Assembly: GCA_037447655.1 (NCBI GenBank)
Contig: JBBHKE010000573.1
Span: 96,001-160,000, forward strand
Direction of reading: 5' to 3'
Origin: Zygnema cylindricum
Taxonomy: Eukaryota > Streptophyta > Zygnematophyceae > Zygnematales > Zygnemataceae
DNA length: 64,000 nt
Shown here: piece by piece, positions 24,556-50,800 of the stretch
Layout of the letters: each line of letters starts with the position of its first letter
How positions within the stretch are numbered: position 1 is the stretch's first letter
Position numbers and translations under genes: made by a program
Notes under the pieces: generated by a model
Databases searched by the model: none
Seen by the model: the letters and a program-made list of their open reading frames with translations, nothing else
What the model was told of the DNA's origin: nothing

Positions 24556-27500
24556 CTGGTAACCCTGGGACAGTATGACCTGGCCGCGACAGAACAGAGC
24601 TTAAGGACTCACGTTTTCCCATTTGTAACCATTTCTTTTCTCCCCTTTCTGCATCCCCAAGAGTGCAAATTTCAACAATCATCGGAGTTAAATGCGGAAA
24701 CACTGCAGTAGAGATGAGGGAATGGTACGCATTTACACCACATGTATGGAAGAAACTCAAAGAACACATACAATGTGCTCCACATTAATACATGTGTGAA
24801 TTCACGTAATACTATTTCGAGAACAACTTTCTCCACCTACCAGACCAGTCTACTCCCTCCAGTGTGTCTTCATCGTTTTCGATATTATCATCTGTGAAAG
24901 TTAACTTCACTCCACCTTGGTCTTCCACAAGAGACTGAGCCACTTGGGAATACTTAAGAGGTTCTGTGGAATTTGTCTGCATCAACCAGTCTCCGTACAC
25001 GCAAAACCAATAATGGGCATTTGCTAAAAAAAACGGAAATGTTCCATCCAGTGAACATCCATGCAAATAATGACTATCCACTAGTTGTAAAACTACAAAA
25101 GAGTGATAAGTAACCTGCTATTACAGATATGATGGGCCAAAGAGAGAGGGGGAAAGGGGGCGTTGAGGAAGAGAGGACAGACTTGAACAGTGAAGTTCCT
25201 TAACAATATCCATAAATGGAATCCAGAGAGAACAATTTGTGAAGATGACGGCAAAGTACAGCAATATACTTCGCTTCAATACTACCCACTAGTACACTTT
25301 CAGTGGTACAATTTGTACGGCATAGCACACTACATACATATCATGTACTATGTACCGCAAATATATCGTCAGTGACCATTTAATCGTAGCCACTAGATAT
25401 ATCAAGACCTTGGCGACACATTGTATTCTCCCCGACATACAACACCAGTTTAAACATCTTTAAGGTGCACACTCTTCCTCTATAGCATGAAATCTCAATA
25501 TCTCAAACATGTTTTGAGCCCTGGATTGACTTGAGACGGGGCTAAGTCCACAATATTTACTGCGCAAGGAGTGGATGTTCCAGCAGAAAATGCAAAAGTG
25601 GGCATACCTGAAAGTAGACCTCCACTGTATCGCGTCTATATTGTCCATCCTTATCCCACAATAAGGGAGGCGCCTCTTCACCGAACATGTGTTAATAGTT
25701 AAGGACTATACATTCAGAAATTCAACATAAAAAGACAGAAGCTCCTTCATTTGACAACCTTTCACTATACTTGAAAATTTACCTGTCTTTACCTGTTCAT
25801 GCAGACACAATTTGAGCTAACGAAGCTCCAGGTCCTTTCCAAGGCTTTCGACTCATTTAATTTTGAGTTTCGACCTCGGTGCTCTGTTTCCCTCACCTTA
25901 GATATTAAAGCAGACTGAATACTAAAAATCCATTGTCCCGCTTCTCCGCTTTTGATTATGCTAGGAGAAGCACACTAGAAGTAATTACAACATTAATACT
26001 TATTAACAATGTATATACTATTAGTCTGTCCACATTACAGTGAAAAGTGCACTGGGAACAAAATGCCATTCCTAAGAGTGGATATAAAATCAATGTGGTT
26101 AACAAGGAGGTCCGTTTCGCAGAAATCCTCAATAATATCACTTGTCATGGACTCCGGATAGAGGAAAACTACGGGCCAATGGAGGAGTCCACTTGCATCC
26201 AGCCATGGCTTCTTCTCTCCTGTATGTTCTTTATAGAGAGCCCTACCCATTCTAATACTTCTTTGCCGTAAAGCTCCTGCCAGCGACTTCCCCCCCCAAT
26301 GCATCAACATCAAATGTTTTGCCCACAAGAAGTCAAAATAGGCTTACGCGACAGAGCAAAACAAGACTAATAAACCTACTAACTAGACAGAAGTACATGC
26401 AAGAAGCTGTCAACAACTTTGAAATCAATGATAATGATTCCACATGAGGAGAAGGCAAGGTCGATGAAGCAAGAGAATGAGAAATAGAAAAGTGAGAGTA
26501 AAGAGGAGAATTTGAAGGAAAGGAACAAAACCAGAAACTCCACCGGGTTCAAATTTAATGGTGCTGGAACTAATATACATTCTGGTCATTTATCAAGAAT
26601 ACTTAAAACTCATTGTCGAGACATAACCCAAATGCCATTACTGGCTCAATACATCGAAAGCTAACCATATTAACGCCCATTCAGGTCTACACAGGGAAAT
26701 ATCGTCATTTAAGTTTCAATATTCAAAACATATTGTACAAAAAATGGTGTATTAGTTTCATGCATACCTGAGCAGCTGCCTTAACAGAAGCAATTTTCTG
26801 CTCTTTTTCTGTGATTTCTCTTAATTTCTCCTCAGATTGTTGTAGACCCTTCTTCAACTCTTCATTTTGAGGGTCGTGCAGTAAACCATTCTTGCAATGC
26901 CCTATCGTCACTTGGAATGATCCAATCATGAAAGCTGCCTTAGAAGCTCTGTAATAAGCCTGATTTCCATTTCAAATCGATACAGAAAAAAACATGCATA
27001 AAAATGAGGTCTTGATATGCTGTCAGTCTTACTTTGAAACACAAAAGGCATGTGGTTCACTAATTACAGTTGCTCAACGAGCTATTGAACAAATTATAAG
27101 CCAACATTGACCATTACATCAAGAAACTAAAATGAATGCTCAAGCAAAAAAGAGATGTCGATCACCAGAAATCTTACAATCCCACATCAACATTGAACCA
27201 CCCAAATGAACAAAGTTATTTTTCATCAAGCATACCATTGAAGAAACCAAGGAATTGCAACTAACCTTCACATTTTCTGGGTTAAGTTGTATGGCCACCT
27301 CACTATCTTTAAGAGCTCGTCCATAATTTCCTAACAAAATCTCAACATGTGCCCGATTTGCGTAATACACTGAATTGTTGGTCGCAATATTTCCCTTGCA
27401 TTCAATGGCATCGGTATAATATTTAAGAGCTATTTGGTAATGTTTTCGACCCTTTTTGAGGGCCATGTTACCTTGCTCCTGCACTGCCACACAAGTCCCA

Positions 27501-28618
27501 TATTGGTTCATATGATGCCTGTTGTCAAGCATGGACCAATTTAGTCTGTAAATAATACTTACAGAGAAGTGTGTGAAGTGATGATTACTACCCTATGAGA
27601 GAAATCGCCCATGTTTTCTGCGGCACCATGGAATAACTTTGCATTGCCATAGCCATTCACAGACTTCTCCCCAAATGACAAGTCTCTGTTTGCAAGGTTA
27701 CGCTGAACACTCAGGCACATAAACTCATCAAAACCTGAGAAGAGACTGAGATAGCCTATGAGACGTAAAAGGTTAACAATTGGTTCAAATTTATACTAAA
27801 TGCACTGGCATTGACATGTTAACCGAAACTGCTCTGAAGGTGAAGAAACAATTCAAAGCTCTAGCATTTCTCTAAGAATTTTTGCTATTTGAGTGCAAGC
27901 ATCTTTCTTGACAACTAGAATTTGGTAGAAACTACCATGTTTCCCTCACAGGACATTTTATCCTATAATACGCCAATAGCTGTACAGTTTTCTCCAAGAA
28001 AGAGACTATTCGCTTTATAAAACTATCTACATGGGCCCGTTCTTAACATTATGGAATCATCCTAAACTAGCTTCAGAAAAACAATCGGCCAAGCTCCCAT
28101 ATTTAATTAGAATATGTTTGTTTGCTGTGTTCCGAATGCTGACAAAAAACATGATATTATGTTTCGGATAAAATGCACCTTAATTACATCAACAAAAAAC
28201 ATTCTATAAAACCTTATCCAATTTGGAAAATAAGAAACTAATTCTCGCTTCAGAACAAATTCTAACGATAGACAAAGACTTAGCCAACAATCAACAGTCC
28301 ACACTGCTCTTTTCAACACCATTAACAAGAAAAACTCCAAAGAACAGGAAAACACCATCAGATGAACGTAGTACATAATTTTCTATCATGTTTTTTTCTC
28401 AGCCGACCAAACGAACATTAAAGATTCATCTTAAACCCAGCTTCCGTCTAATTTCAAACCAGACTGTTAACTATGTATAGCATAACTCTCACCTTCATAA
28501 GCTCTGCTGTCTCTTCTGGTGGCTCCTCCATCATACTTTTCAATCCAAGAAGGTCTGCGTCATCTTCAGCATCTTTCCAAGCCTCTGGAGCCTTGTCATT
28601 ATCCATAAACAGAGCCAT
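24556..28618 (-). CDS. TTC4: TTC4 homolog, Hsp70/Hsp90 TPR co-chaperone, 3' incomplete
   Basis: Minus-strand exons are 28493-28618, 27266-27478, 26768-26959, 26086-26286, 25608-25688, 24841-24976 and 24556-24648, 347 codons in frame. Residues 1-42 form an acidic N-terminus starting at ATG MALFMDN. Three TPR motifs follow (EQGNMALKKGRKHY, NSVYYANRAHVEILLGNY, AYYRASKAAF...NGLLHDPQNEELKK), then a coiled coil. The C-terminal domain is typical of the family: LHWPVVFLYPESMTSD, IEDFCETD, HIDFMFGEEAPPLLWDKD, LSSVLSRPGHTVPGLP. TTC4/Cns1 proteins bind Hsp90 and Hsp70 through the TPR clamp and support folding of translation factors. Action in cytosol and nucleus is known for the family. The intron between exons 4 and 5 appears to be U12-type. 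The final exon, expected to encode FYV...YxxF, was not found. The donor at 24555 is followed in frame by an early stop if unspliced. Confidence 0.9.
25689..26085 (-). other. U12-type AT-AC intron in TTC4
   Basis: On the minus strand the intron begins ATATCCACTC and ends GTCCTTAACTATTAACAC. The first six bases match the U12 AT-AC donor ATATCC. TCCTTAAC matches the U12 branch site and lies about 10 nt before the 3' end, and the terminal dinucleotide is AC. No GT-AG alternative joins the conserved HIDF and MFGEEAPP segments, because an in-frame TAA directly precedes the next exon. Confidence 0.8.
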
Positions 28619-28908
28619 ATCTGGCACGCGTGCAGTAAAAAAGTTGGGCCCAGAAGAGGAAAGTGACAAACTTCGCTGATTTCCCTCTCTCTTTCTCCAC
28701 TATATCTCTCTACCTCTCCCCCCTTTTTTCCAGAAGCTTGCAAATTACAGTATTTTACTAATTTTTTCTAGGTGTCTCGAGCATTTAGAAAGTTCTTCAT
28801 GCTTGTTGACTGTGCGTGTTTCCGCAGTTCTGTCTGTTGAGATAGTTCCAGTAGGTCGCCACAAGCTTCTGTGGATTCTATGTTCGAAACGTACGTGACG
28901 TACGAATA

Positions 28909-29116
28909 CACCGCCAATCGCTATTACGCCTATTAGAGTCTAAGGATTAAATAGCGTCAAAAAAAAATTAGCGTTATTGATTCTAATTTAGTGCCTGAGA
29001 CGTGGCAGATTATGGTCCACTTACTTAAATAGCATTATTAATTCTATTTCAGGTTTTGGGGTCAAAATTTAGGGGCACCGAATTGGCGTTATATACTCTA
29101 ATAGCGATTGGCGGTG
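28909..29116. mobile_element. CACCG-family MITE (208 bp)
   Basis: The perfect terminal inverted repeat of 18 bp begins CACCGCCAATCGCTATTA and is flanked by TA on both sides. The interior contains GTGGCAGATTATGGTCCAC, a motif also seen as GTGGCGGATTGTAATCCAC in the 39193 element. It lies 291 bp upstream of the TTC4 start codon and so may touch its promoter. Confidence 0.82.
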
Positions 29117-29172
29117 TAGCGTATATGTTATATAGTATGAACCGTATGAAATGTTTTAATGTTTACAAACAT

Positions 29173-29599
29173 TAGTGTTGGGTATCGGGTAGTTTCATAT
29201 CGCGATAATCTCGATATTCGATATATTGAATATCGATCGAGCAGATTCCTCGATATATCGTACCGGGACCAACATAAATTATCGCGATATATATCGCAAA
29301 AATTGCATATCCGTACAGTCAGAGTACAGAAAACCGTACGAAAAAGAGTACGAAAAATCATACGGATATTCCCCCCCCCCCCCCCCCCCCTGAGCGCGGG
29401 GGGGGGGGGGGGGGGGTTTTGAAAAAAAATTCTAAAATTTTCATTTTCGATATATCGTCGATACGATATATTGGAGATATATCGGCAATATATCGCGATG
29501 ATTTGAAATTCGATATATCGAAGCGATATATCGAATATCGGGTACATGAAATTCGATATATATCGAATATCGGCAATGGGTCCTCGATACCCAACACTA
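29173..29599. mobile_element. hAT-like MITE (427 bp) with 8-bp target duplication
   Basis: The ends are TAGTGTTGGGTATCG at 29173 and its inverse ending at 29599. A perfect 8-bp duplication ACAAACAT lies at 29165-29172 and 29600-29607. Both arms are built from repeated ATATCG/CGATAT palindromes. A poly-C/poly-G hairpin sits at the centre. There is no transposase. It is related to the fragment at 61205-61338 and more distantly to 16814-17599. Confidence 0.88.
29371..29416. repeat. C20-TGAGCGC-G19 palindromic homopolymer pair
   Basis: Twenty consecutive C residues are followed by a 7-nt spacer and then nineteen G residues. The structure could fold as a GC hairpin or as i-motif and G-quadruplex structures. 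Length is probably unreliable, because such runs are hard to sequence. Confidence 0.9.
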
Positions 29600-29607
29600 A
29601 CAAACAT

Positions 29608-31079
29608 AGTTGTTCAAAACGTATTTTACGCACGTTTCGAACGCGCGTACAATACGAAGAAACTGGAGAGGTCGATTTGAAAAAATCGTAAAAAACGTTA
29701 ATGATTTTTTCCGTACAAATTCGTACATTTTAAAAAATTGAATTGAACATGTACCGCAGTTTGTACGCTTTCCGTTAAATGAGCGGTGAAAAACAATATG
29801 TAAATAAAGTAATATCACAACCCATGAATGTATTGAAAAATCTACATCAACTGGTTAAGGAACAGTGAACCGTTGTATATTAAATCTCATAATCAGGCGC
29901 AGGTACAAAGCCTACAAAATACATTATTATTATAATATAATTGCATGTCCTACACAGACAGGCAGCCATGGCCTTCTCTCTCTACCTATTCGAGAGCATG
30001 CAACTTCAAAAAAACAAAGTTCATGCTACATGCAGATTCCATTTTTCATCATTCAACATTGCACGACGTAACACATTGATAAAAAAAAACAAAAACAATC
30101 ACATTAGAACAAAAAAAAAATACATATATGTCCTTTAACTATTTTTACTCTAAATCTTCTTCCCTTGGCGTCGGTAATGGCGTCTTCTGTGATTTTTCGC
30201 GTTCAGCTGTTCAAGTAATAATGGCGGCTTCTTTTCGAAATTTGAAGAAGACGCCCGTACAAAATTTGAACTCACGGCGCTCAAATAGTGTGACGCCGCA
30301 ACGTCTCTTTTTGGAAATATTTGTAGACGTCACATTATTTTCCCGTACAATCCATGTACATTCTGCTCGGTTTACTGAACAGAAAGTACGGATACGTGCA
30401 TCGATTTTTTTTTGTTAACTACCGTACAGTTTCCGTAAAAAATCTAACAGTTACAGTATTTTGTTTATTAGTTCCCGTAAAATGCCAGTTTCAGTTTACA
30501 GTAGACGTTTTTTTGCGTATTTTTTAAAAGTCACGTACAATACGTAGAAACTGGAAAAATGAAAAAAAACGCGCGTATTGAACAACTAGGTTTACAAATT
30601 ACAACTTTCAATTCTATACGAACAGAAGCCAGCTTTGCTCGTTAGCCTTGTTTAAACAAAACTGACGCTGTTTGGTCGCGCCAATTTTTTGATGCGGTAC
30701 AATGTACAGTTGGAGAACAAAAGTGCGACGGCTATACTAAACCGGTAAAACCCTGTTTAGGACGCGCGGTACGAGACGTAGAGTTTAATGCGCGTGCGCT
30801 AAAACGAAGTTTCGTGCGTTTAAACACCACAAAACGTTTCAACTCCAACACATTGTTTCCCGGTTCAATCCCACCCCGACCCACACCTAATCCCTCTGCA
30901 TCCCTCCCCATCTCTCTTTCCCACACTTTCTCTCACACCATATGTTAGTCGCAAAAGAGAGGGAGAGAGTGGGAGAGGAGGAGAGGAGGGAGCCAGCCCC
31001 ATGAGTGGGAGAGAGAAAGACAGATGAAGGCATGTCTATCTTGCTCTGCATCTCCCCTCCTTCCCATCCCCTCTGTTCC
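29608..31079. other. GTAC-rich intergenic DNA with a possible tRNA-like B box
   Basis: No gene was found. GTAC occurs repeatedly. At 30861-30871 GGTTCAATCCC matches the RNA polymerase III B-box consensus, so a SINE or tRNA-derived sequence is possible, but no convincing A box was seen. The stretch grades into CT-rich simple sequence from about 30895. Confidence 0.4.
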
Positions 31080-31198
31080 TCCGACCCTCCGTCCGTCCCT
31101 CTCTCTCCCTCCCCCCCTCCCTTCCTCCCTCCTCCCTCACTCCCTCCCTCACTCCTCCCTCCCTCCCTCCCTCCCTCCCTCGCTCCCTCGCTCCCTCG

Positions 31199-31252
<54 letters not shown>
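31080..31252. repeat. CT-rich tract followed by (GT)n(GC)n microsatellite
   Basis: A CCCT/CCTCC pyrimidine tract runs to about 31208. It is followed by about 17 GT units and then five GC units ending at 31252. Confidence 0.95.
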
Positions 31253-31253
<1 letters not shown>

Positions 31254-31813
31254 AAAACATTATCGCTTTCACTGTATTTTCGAAAATAATTGGCAACTCT
31301 TTTTGTCGTCGTCCGGTAACGGAGAGATGAGTGGTCGTCTACAGATCAGAACATTGGGATTTTGAAGTTTGAACTTGAGACTTTACAAAAGGCATGAGAA
31401 ACCAAAATTTTATTATTTTGTCGTCATGGTTGAATAGACCATCAAAAAACCCGAGCACAGGGCGTGGAGCATTGTTCACGCTAAACTTTGTTTTGCCAAT
31501 AAAGATCATGACTATGGAATACACGACAATGACCGAAAAGGATTGACAATTTAGAAATAGGTGGAAATTAAAATTTAATGAACCATAGGTTGGGCTTTTC
31601 AAAATCTTAGCTATAAACATAGTGTTCTCATTGGAATTGTTGTTTCCATTTTCCTTTGTTTTACGCATCCTCGGTATGCTATGAGAGCAACATTTTGCAG
31701 TTTATCTATTTTTGTATGCATTTCATTTCAAAAACAAATTTAACAAGTATACTTTATCCACACTAGCCAAGCGAGAAATCGAGGTAGGGAAGGCCCGCTG
31801 ATAGGTTCACTGC

Positions 31814-32413
31814 TTGGCATGGCATCCATCCAAAAGTCGGATGCTGCTCATAATCCTGTTGGCATTGCAATTGCAGCCCTCAACACACTCAACAGTAAAA
31901 TTTGGAGACATAACGATTGAAAAATACAAAAAAGAACTTGCTGAAAAAGACATTCCACATAACACTTTGTTTTTAGACCCACTTGTCCGCCCTCAGAGTT
32001 CTCTTTCACCTCTTTCTCTCACTCTCACCCTCCCTCTCTTTCACTCCCTCACCCCCTCACCCTTGTCCCCTCGCTCTCTCTCCCTATCACACACTTTCAT
32101 ACTCTCACACTTTCTCTCCCTCGCACACTCCCATGGAACTTTGTGCGACCATAATGTACACCTAAACCAACACTTAATTGCCTGGATGTGCTACGTGCCG
32201 CACTATCTTCACTCTATAATGCTCCCTTTTCCAATACCACTGTATTGCTACGTCACTGGCCAAACTATCTACCACACTAAAACGTACAGTTTACCATCTC
32301 GAAACAGCCCCTTTGCGCTAAAATTACAAAATTTGACTTCAACCCTGGTTTTTCCAATACTAAGCAGTGAATTAAGACATGGTCAACTTCTAATTTCACG
32401 TATGGTAGGATAA
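31814..32413 (+). CDS. hypothetical ORF with signal-like N-terminus, doubtful
   Basis: A 199-codon frame begins with a basic, then strongly hydrophobic, segment (MLLIILLALQL) resembling a signal peptide. Next comes a protein-like stretch, VKFGDITIEKYKKELAEKD. From about residue 60 it runs into a CT-rich simple repeat that encodes Leu/Ser/Pro, so the full frame is unlikely to be real. The first 60 codons may be an exon. I recognise no family. Confidence 0.22.
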   Translation: MAWHPSKSRMLLIILLALQLQPSTHSTVKFGDITIEKYKKELAEKDIPHNTLFLDPLVRPQSSLSPLSLTLTLPLFHSLTPSPLSPRSLSLSHTFILSHFLSLAHSHGTLCDHNVHLNQHLIAWMCYVPHYLHSIMLPFPIPLYCYVTGQTIYHTKTYSLPSRNSPFALKLQNLTSTLVFPILSSELRHGQLLISRMVG

Positions 32414-32858
32414 TATGTGCAAATTATTAGAAAGAAATAACATAACTGAAAGGCAGACGAGACCAGTGGAAAATTGGCAATGGTCATCAAAATGAAGAAC
32501 CAGTAAAAACGTAGAAACAGGGAAAACATACAACAGAACTAAAGATTATTTACGGATTGTAAACAGTTGGGAGAAAGATGCACACTAACACTCAGAGGAT
32601 GAATAAAACCTCAAAAAAACCAGAAGATATTTTCCTCTGGTACCTTTAGCCCTTCCTTTCTCCATACTGTTCAACTCCTGTTCAATTCCTCCTACATGTG
32701 CCCAAAAACTCCTAAAAACTCTAAACCTCAAAAAAGAAAGATCACTGTACACAGCCAAAAAGAATAAACATCTTATCTTATCTAATTTCGGCATTAGTCT
32801 CCGCTAATCTGGACCCACGAAACCGATAAACGTTGCTGTATTTCCCTATTCCCTCATA

Positions 32859-47405
<14,547 letters not shown>

Positions 47406-47839
47406 GGGCCCTCAGAGGGAGACAAGAGAGGCAGGGGGGAGTAGAATTCTTCGCACGTGTGAAGACAAGGTCAGTTTATACTTTATGCTTTATAGCTCTT
47501 TTGTGACGCTGTCTGGTGTCTTCGTGTGTGTACCGTACAACCTACAAGCGCGCCAGAGAAAAAAAAGAGACCGTGCGCGAAAAGAGTGTCTGCTTAAAAA
47601 ATAAACAATAATAAAGATAGTAAAATACTCTTCTGCGTTGGTAAACAAAAATTCATCCTGCACATGAGTCTCAAGTAAACTTATCTTCAACTGCATTCTG
47701 TGAACTAGCTGTTTCTGCTGCTAAAGCGTTATTTAGAAGTGAGAGAGAAAGGGATTTTGACTGCTATGAGCATGGAAATGGTCTACTGCTGAGCCCTCTG
47801 CAGCCTTGGTTTGGAGTATGCATCTTTTCGAAGGTGGCC
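47406..47839. promoter_or_regulatory. divergent promoter region of the AAA ATPase and NUDX23-like genes
   Basis: The two start codons are 434 bp apart on opposite strands, so the promoters must share this interval. It contains a G-box core CACGTG at about 47454. A TGGGCC site, the type bound by TCP factors in plant housekeeping promoters, overlaps the AAA start. No TATA box is convincing. Shared regulation is inference. Confidence 0.5.
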
Positions 47840-50800
47840 ATGCCTCTCTCTTCTGCTTCTAGTCTGATTCAGCCTTCTCTATTTGTCAAATTGCCATTTT
47901 GTGGTTCTTTAAAGGTTTTCCCACAGTTTGGGTGGCCTTCAAGTCTGTCAACTTCCCCATTTTCTCTCTCTCCCCTTTCGTGTGCTGAATATTGGAGGCC
48001 TGCCGTAAATTCTCAGGTATGGAGTGGTTGGAGAGAATATTGGTTGAAAAACTAGATTTTAACGGAATTGGGTGTATCAAATCGGGCAAGGGAATGTTTG
48101 AATTCATGATGTTAGACAGGCTGATTTCTGGCATGGTTTGCAGAGAAAGCAGTACTGCTGTGTTCATTTGAACAGGGAATTATGTGAAAAACAGTGAATG
48201 CGATTGGGTTAGTGTGGCAATTAGGTTCTGGTTTGCTTTCCAATAGCAAGACAGTATATAGGTTCCATTGGGCCCTCTAGGGCAGGCAGTCAACCTTTTT
48301 AGGAATTGTTCAGTTTCTAAATGTTTTCACCTGCACAAAGTTGCCGCTTCCATGATCATGAGGTTAATCTCTGTGAATGGAAGCTTGCAGGCTATCTCCT
48401 GCTATCGGTCATTTGATATATTGGCTGGAGTTTGACAACTTGTACATTTTTGAACTAGTGTTACAAGTGACGGCAATTGGTTGCATTTTAGAGCCGTATA
48501 CCTATTTCTGTTGATTTCTGGTCTCTATAAACAGATAGCTTTTAGTCACAAGAATAGAGGGTGTTTCGTTCAGCAAAGGAGAACATTTCCTTTGAGATGG
48601 ACAGTGTCTCTTCAAAGGAAATTACGGCATCGTCATCAATCGAGGAAGACTAGAAGTCTGTAACATTCAGATTAAGGATTAGGAAATTTCAATTTGAAGC
48701 ACCTATGATTTTTATTGAAACTCAAATAATAGCCCATGCAAAAAATTAAACAAATAAGAAGCTAATGGGTCTGGGGATAAGGAAATTCATCCATAGCTGA
48801 AGGTTGTGATCAGGGAGCAAATGTGTAAGCTCAAACTTTAAACTAAGGAGCTAAACTACCTGGAAGTTCTTACGCAGTAACCATTTGCAATAGTTGGTAC
48901 AAGTGTTTGTACCGTTGTAAAGGGAGATTCTAAAGAGGAATAGTATTGAATTCATAACTTTCCGAAGATGCAAAATGTGATTTAATGTCTGTATCACTAA
49001 TTGAGTTTAACCTGAATGTGGGTCGCACTCAATCTGTTTGTCATTCTTAGGTTGCTGCTTGTTTTGTCTGTTAAATCATATGTTTTAGTTATTTTTCTCT
49101 TCATAATCAGCTTTAAGTTGGCTGTTTAAATTTTTTGACACTTTGGAGTTGGAGTCGTGACCTTCCTAATTTTTTTTCAGAAATGTCTCATATATGGGAT
49201 TTCTAAGATTTGTCCCATCTTTGTTGATATCTTGATCACCCTGTATCTTTCTTGAGGTACATGAACCATGTCTTATTAGAATGTGGATGATATTGACACC
49301 ATGATTGCTTGTAACTGTTGTATTGAAAAGGTTACTGTGCGTCATAAAAAGCCTAGGGGAACTGACATTATGGTCAGAATATAGCTTGATCCATTGCATA
49401 AATTGTGTGGGCCTTTGTTGTCGGTTCCTGTCTGATCAATTAAGGGTTTGTGAATTGTGGTTCCTACCAAGTATTATGTGGACTGCAAAATATCTATGTG
49501 AAAAATTATTGTGGTTTAGACTATTTGTGATGCATGGACTATTTATGATGCGTGTATGCTGTTTGCAGCAACGGAGAAGAATCGGATCCTCCGGGAGTGT
49601 GAGATCAAGAATGATAGGGAAAGCAAGCTCAGCTGACGAACGTGTACTTGTGACCTCCAGCTCCACTGTCCCACCTGACAGGTGCCTCTTTCCTGCTTGT
49701 CAAACCTACAGCTTTGAGTTGCACGTAAAACTGCATATTGGGTTTGCAGGCTTGTAGTGACCTACATTTTATCGCCTTTTTTTATGTACCCACACTTTGT
49801 GGACCTCATGGATCGGGTTTGTGTTTTTTAATGAAGTTGTGTATGTAATTTTGTTGAGGTTAGAAGGGTGCTCAATTAGGCCCATTCTGCATATTCACAG
49901 TTATTTGTGTCATGTCAGCTGAGAGCTTTTTAGATCATATCTTATAGTCTTTAAATCTGTACGTAATCTGCAATCCATTCAATAATGCTAGTCAACAGAA
50001 CCTGAGTGATCCCATGGATATTTTCTTGAGACCTGCTCCTCCTTTTATCATATGCAAATCGAGGGCTTTCAAACGGTGTTATACGTTCCATTAATTTGAT
50101 GTGTACAGCAAACTTTGGCTCCTGTCTCTTTAACCCTTACGGGATGACTCATAAAATTCTGTCCTATGGGAAAACTATGTTTTGTAATGGATTGTGTGTG
50201 GAATTGAGCCCAATGAAAAAAGGATGTCTGGCACTGGCCTCCTCTTTGCAGAGAGAGGACGGTGGACCATCGAAAAGTTAAGTTCTGCTCTCAATGTGGA
50301 GAGCCCACAGTCAGCCAAGTCCCTTCAGGTCATCATTGCTTTCACTCACAACCTCCTTTCGAGCTCTCTCCTGGATTGAAAGGCAAAGCGAGTTGCTGAG
50401 GTAAATGGACAGCCAGCCGTACTTTGACAGGTGGCGTCTTTGTTGGATGGATTTGTTGGCAGGTGATGAGAGGGAAAGGGATGTGTGTTCAGATTCTTCT
50501 TGTAATTTTGTGCACTACACCAATCCAAAACTCGTTGTGGGAGCCATATGTTTTTGGGAAGGAAAGGTACATTGCTGAATTTTTTATCAACGTCCTCGAA
50601 AAAAAGCTGAAAAAAAGTGATAGTCTAATCTGTCTTGTAATACTTTCAGTCAAAACTACTGTTTCATAATTGACAAAGTAGGCTGAACAAGGAGCCATTC
50701 GAACTAAAAGTTCATTTTTTGAGAACTGACAAAGTTTTACTAGACAAAGTATATCTTTGAGAAATGTTAGTTCGACGGAGTTGTTGTTTTTGAATACATT

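Noticed and set aside
27595-27745. A 50-codon minus-strand frame between TTC4 exons 1 and 2 (includes SVQRNLANRDLSFGEKSV)
   Set aside because: It needs a phase that neither neighbouring exon provides. Direct joining of exon 1 to exon 2 gives the conserved TTC4 sequence, so it is taken as chance within an intron.
29128-29691. ORFs rich in Arg-Tyr-Ile-Ser on both strands
   Set aside because: They arise from the ATATCG repeats and poly-C/poly-G of the hAT-like MITE.
30855-30880. tRNA gene or SINE based on the B-box match GGTTCAATCCC
   Set aside because: No A box, no cloverleaf and no poly-T terminator were found. It is kept only as a note in the region entry.
31005-31365. Overlapping Ser/Pro/Leu ORFs and a Cys-Val repeat ORF
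   Set aside because: They are products of CT-rich and GT microsatellites.
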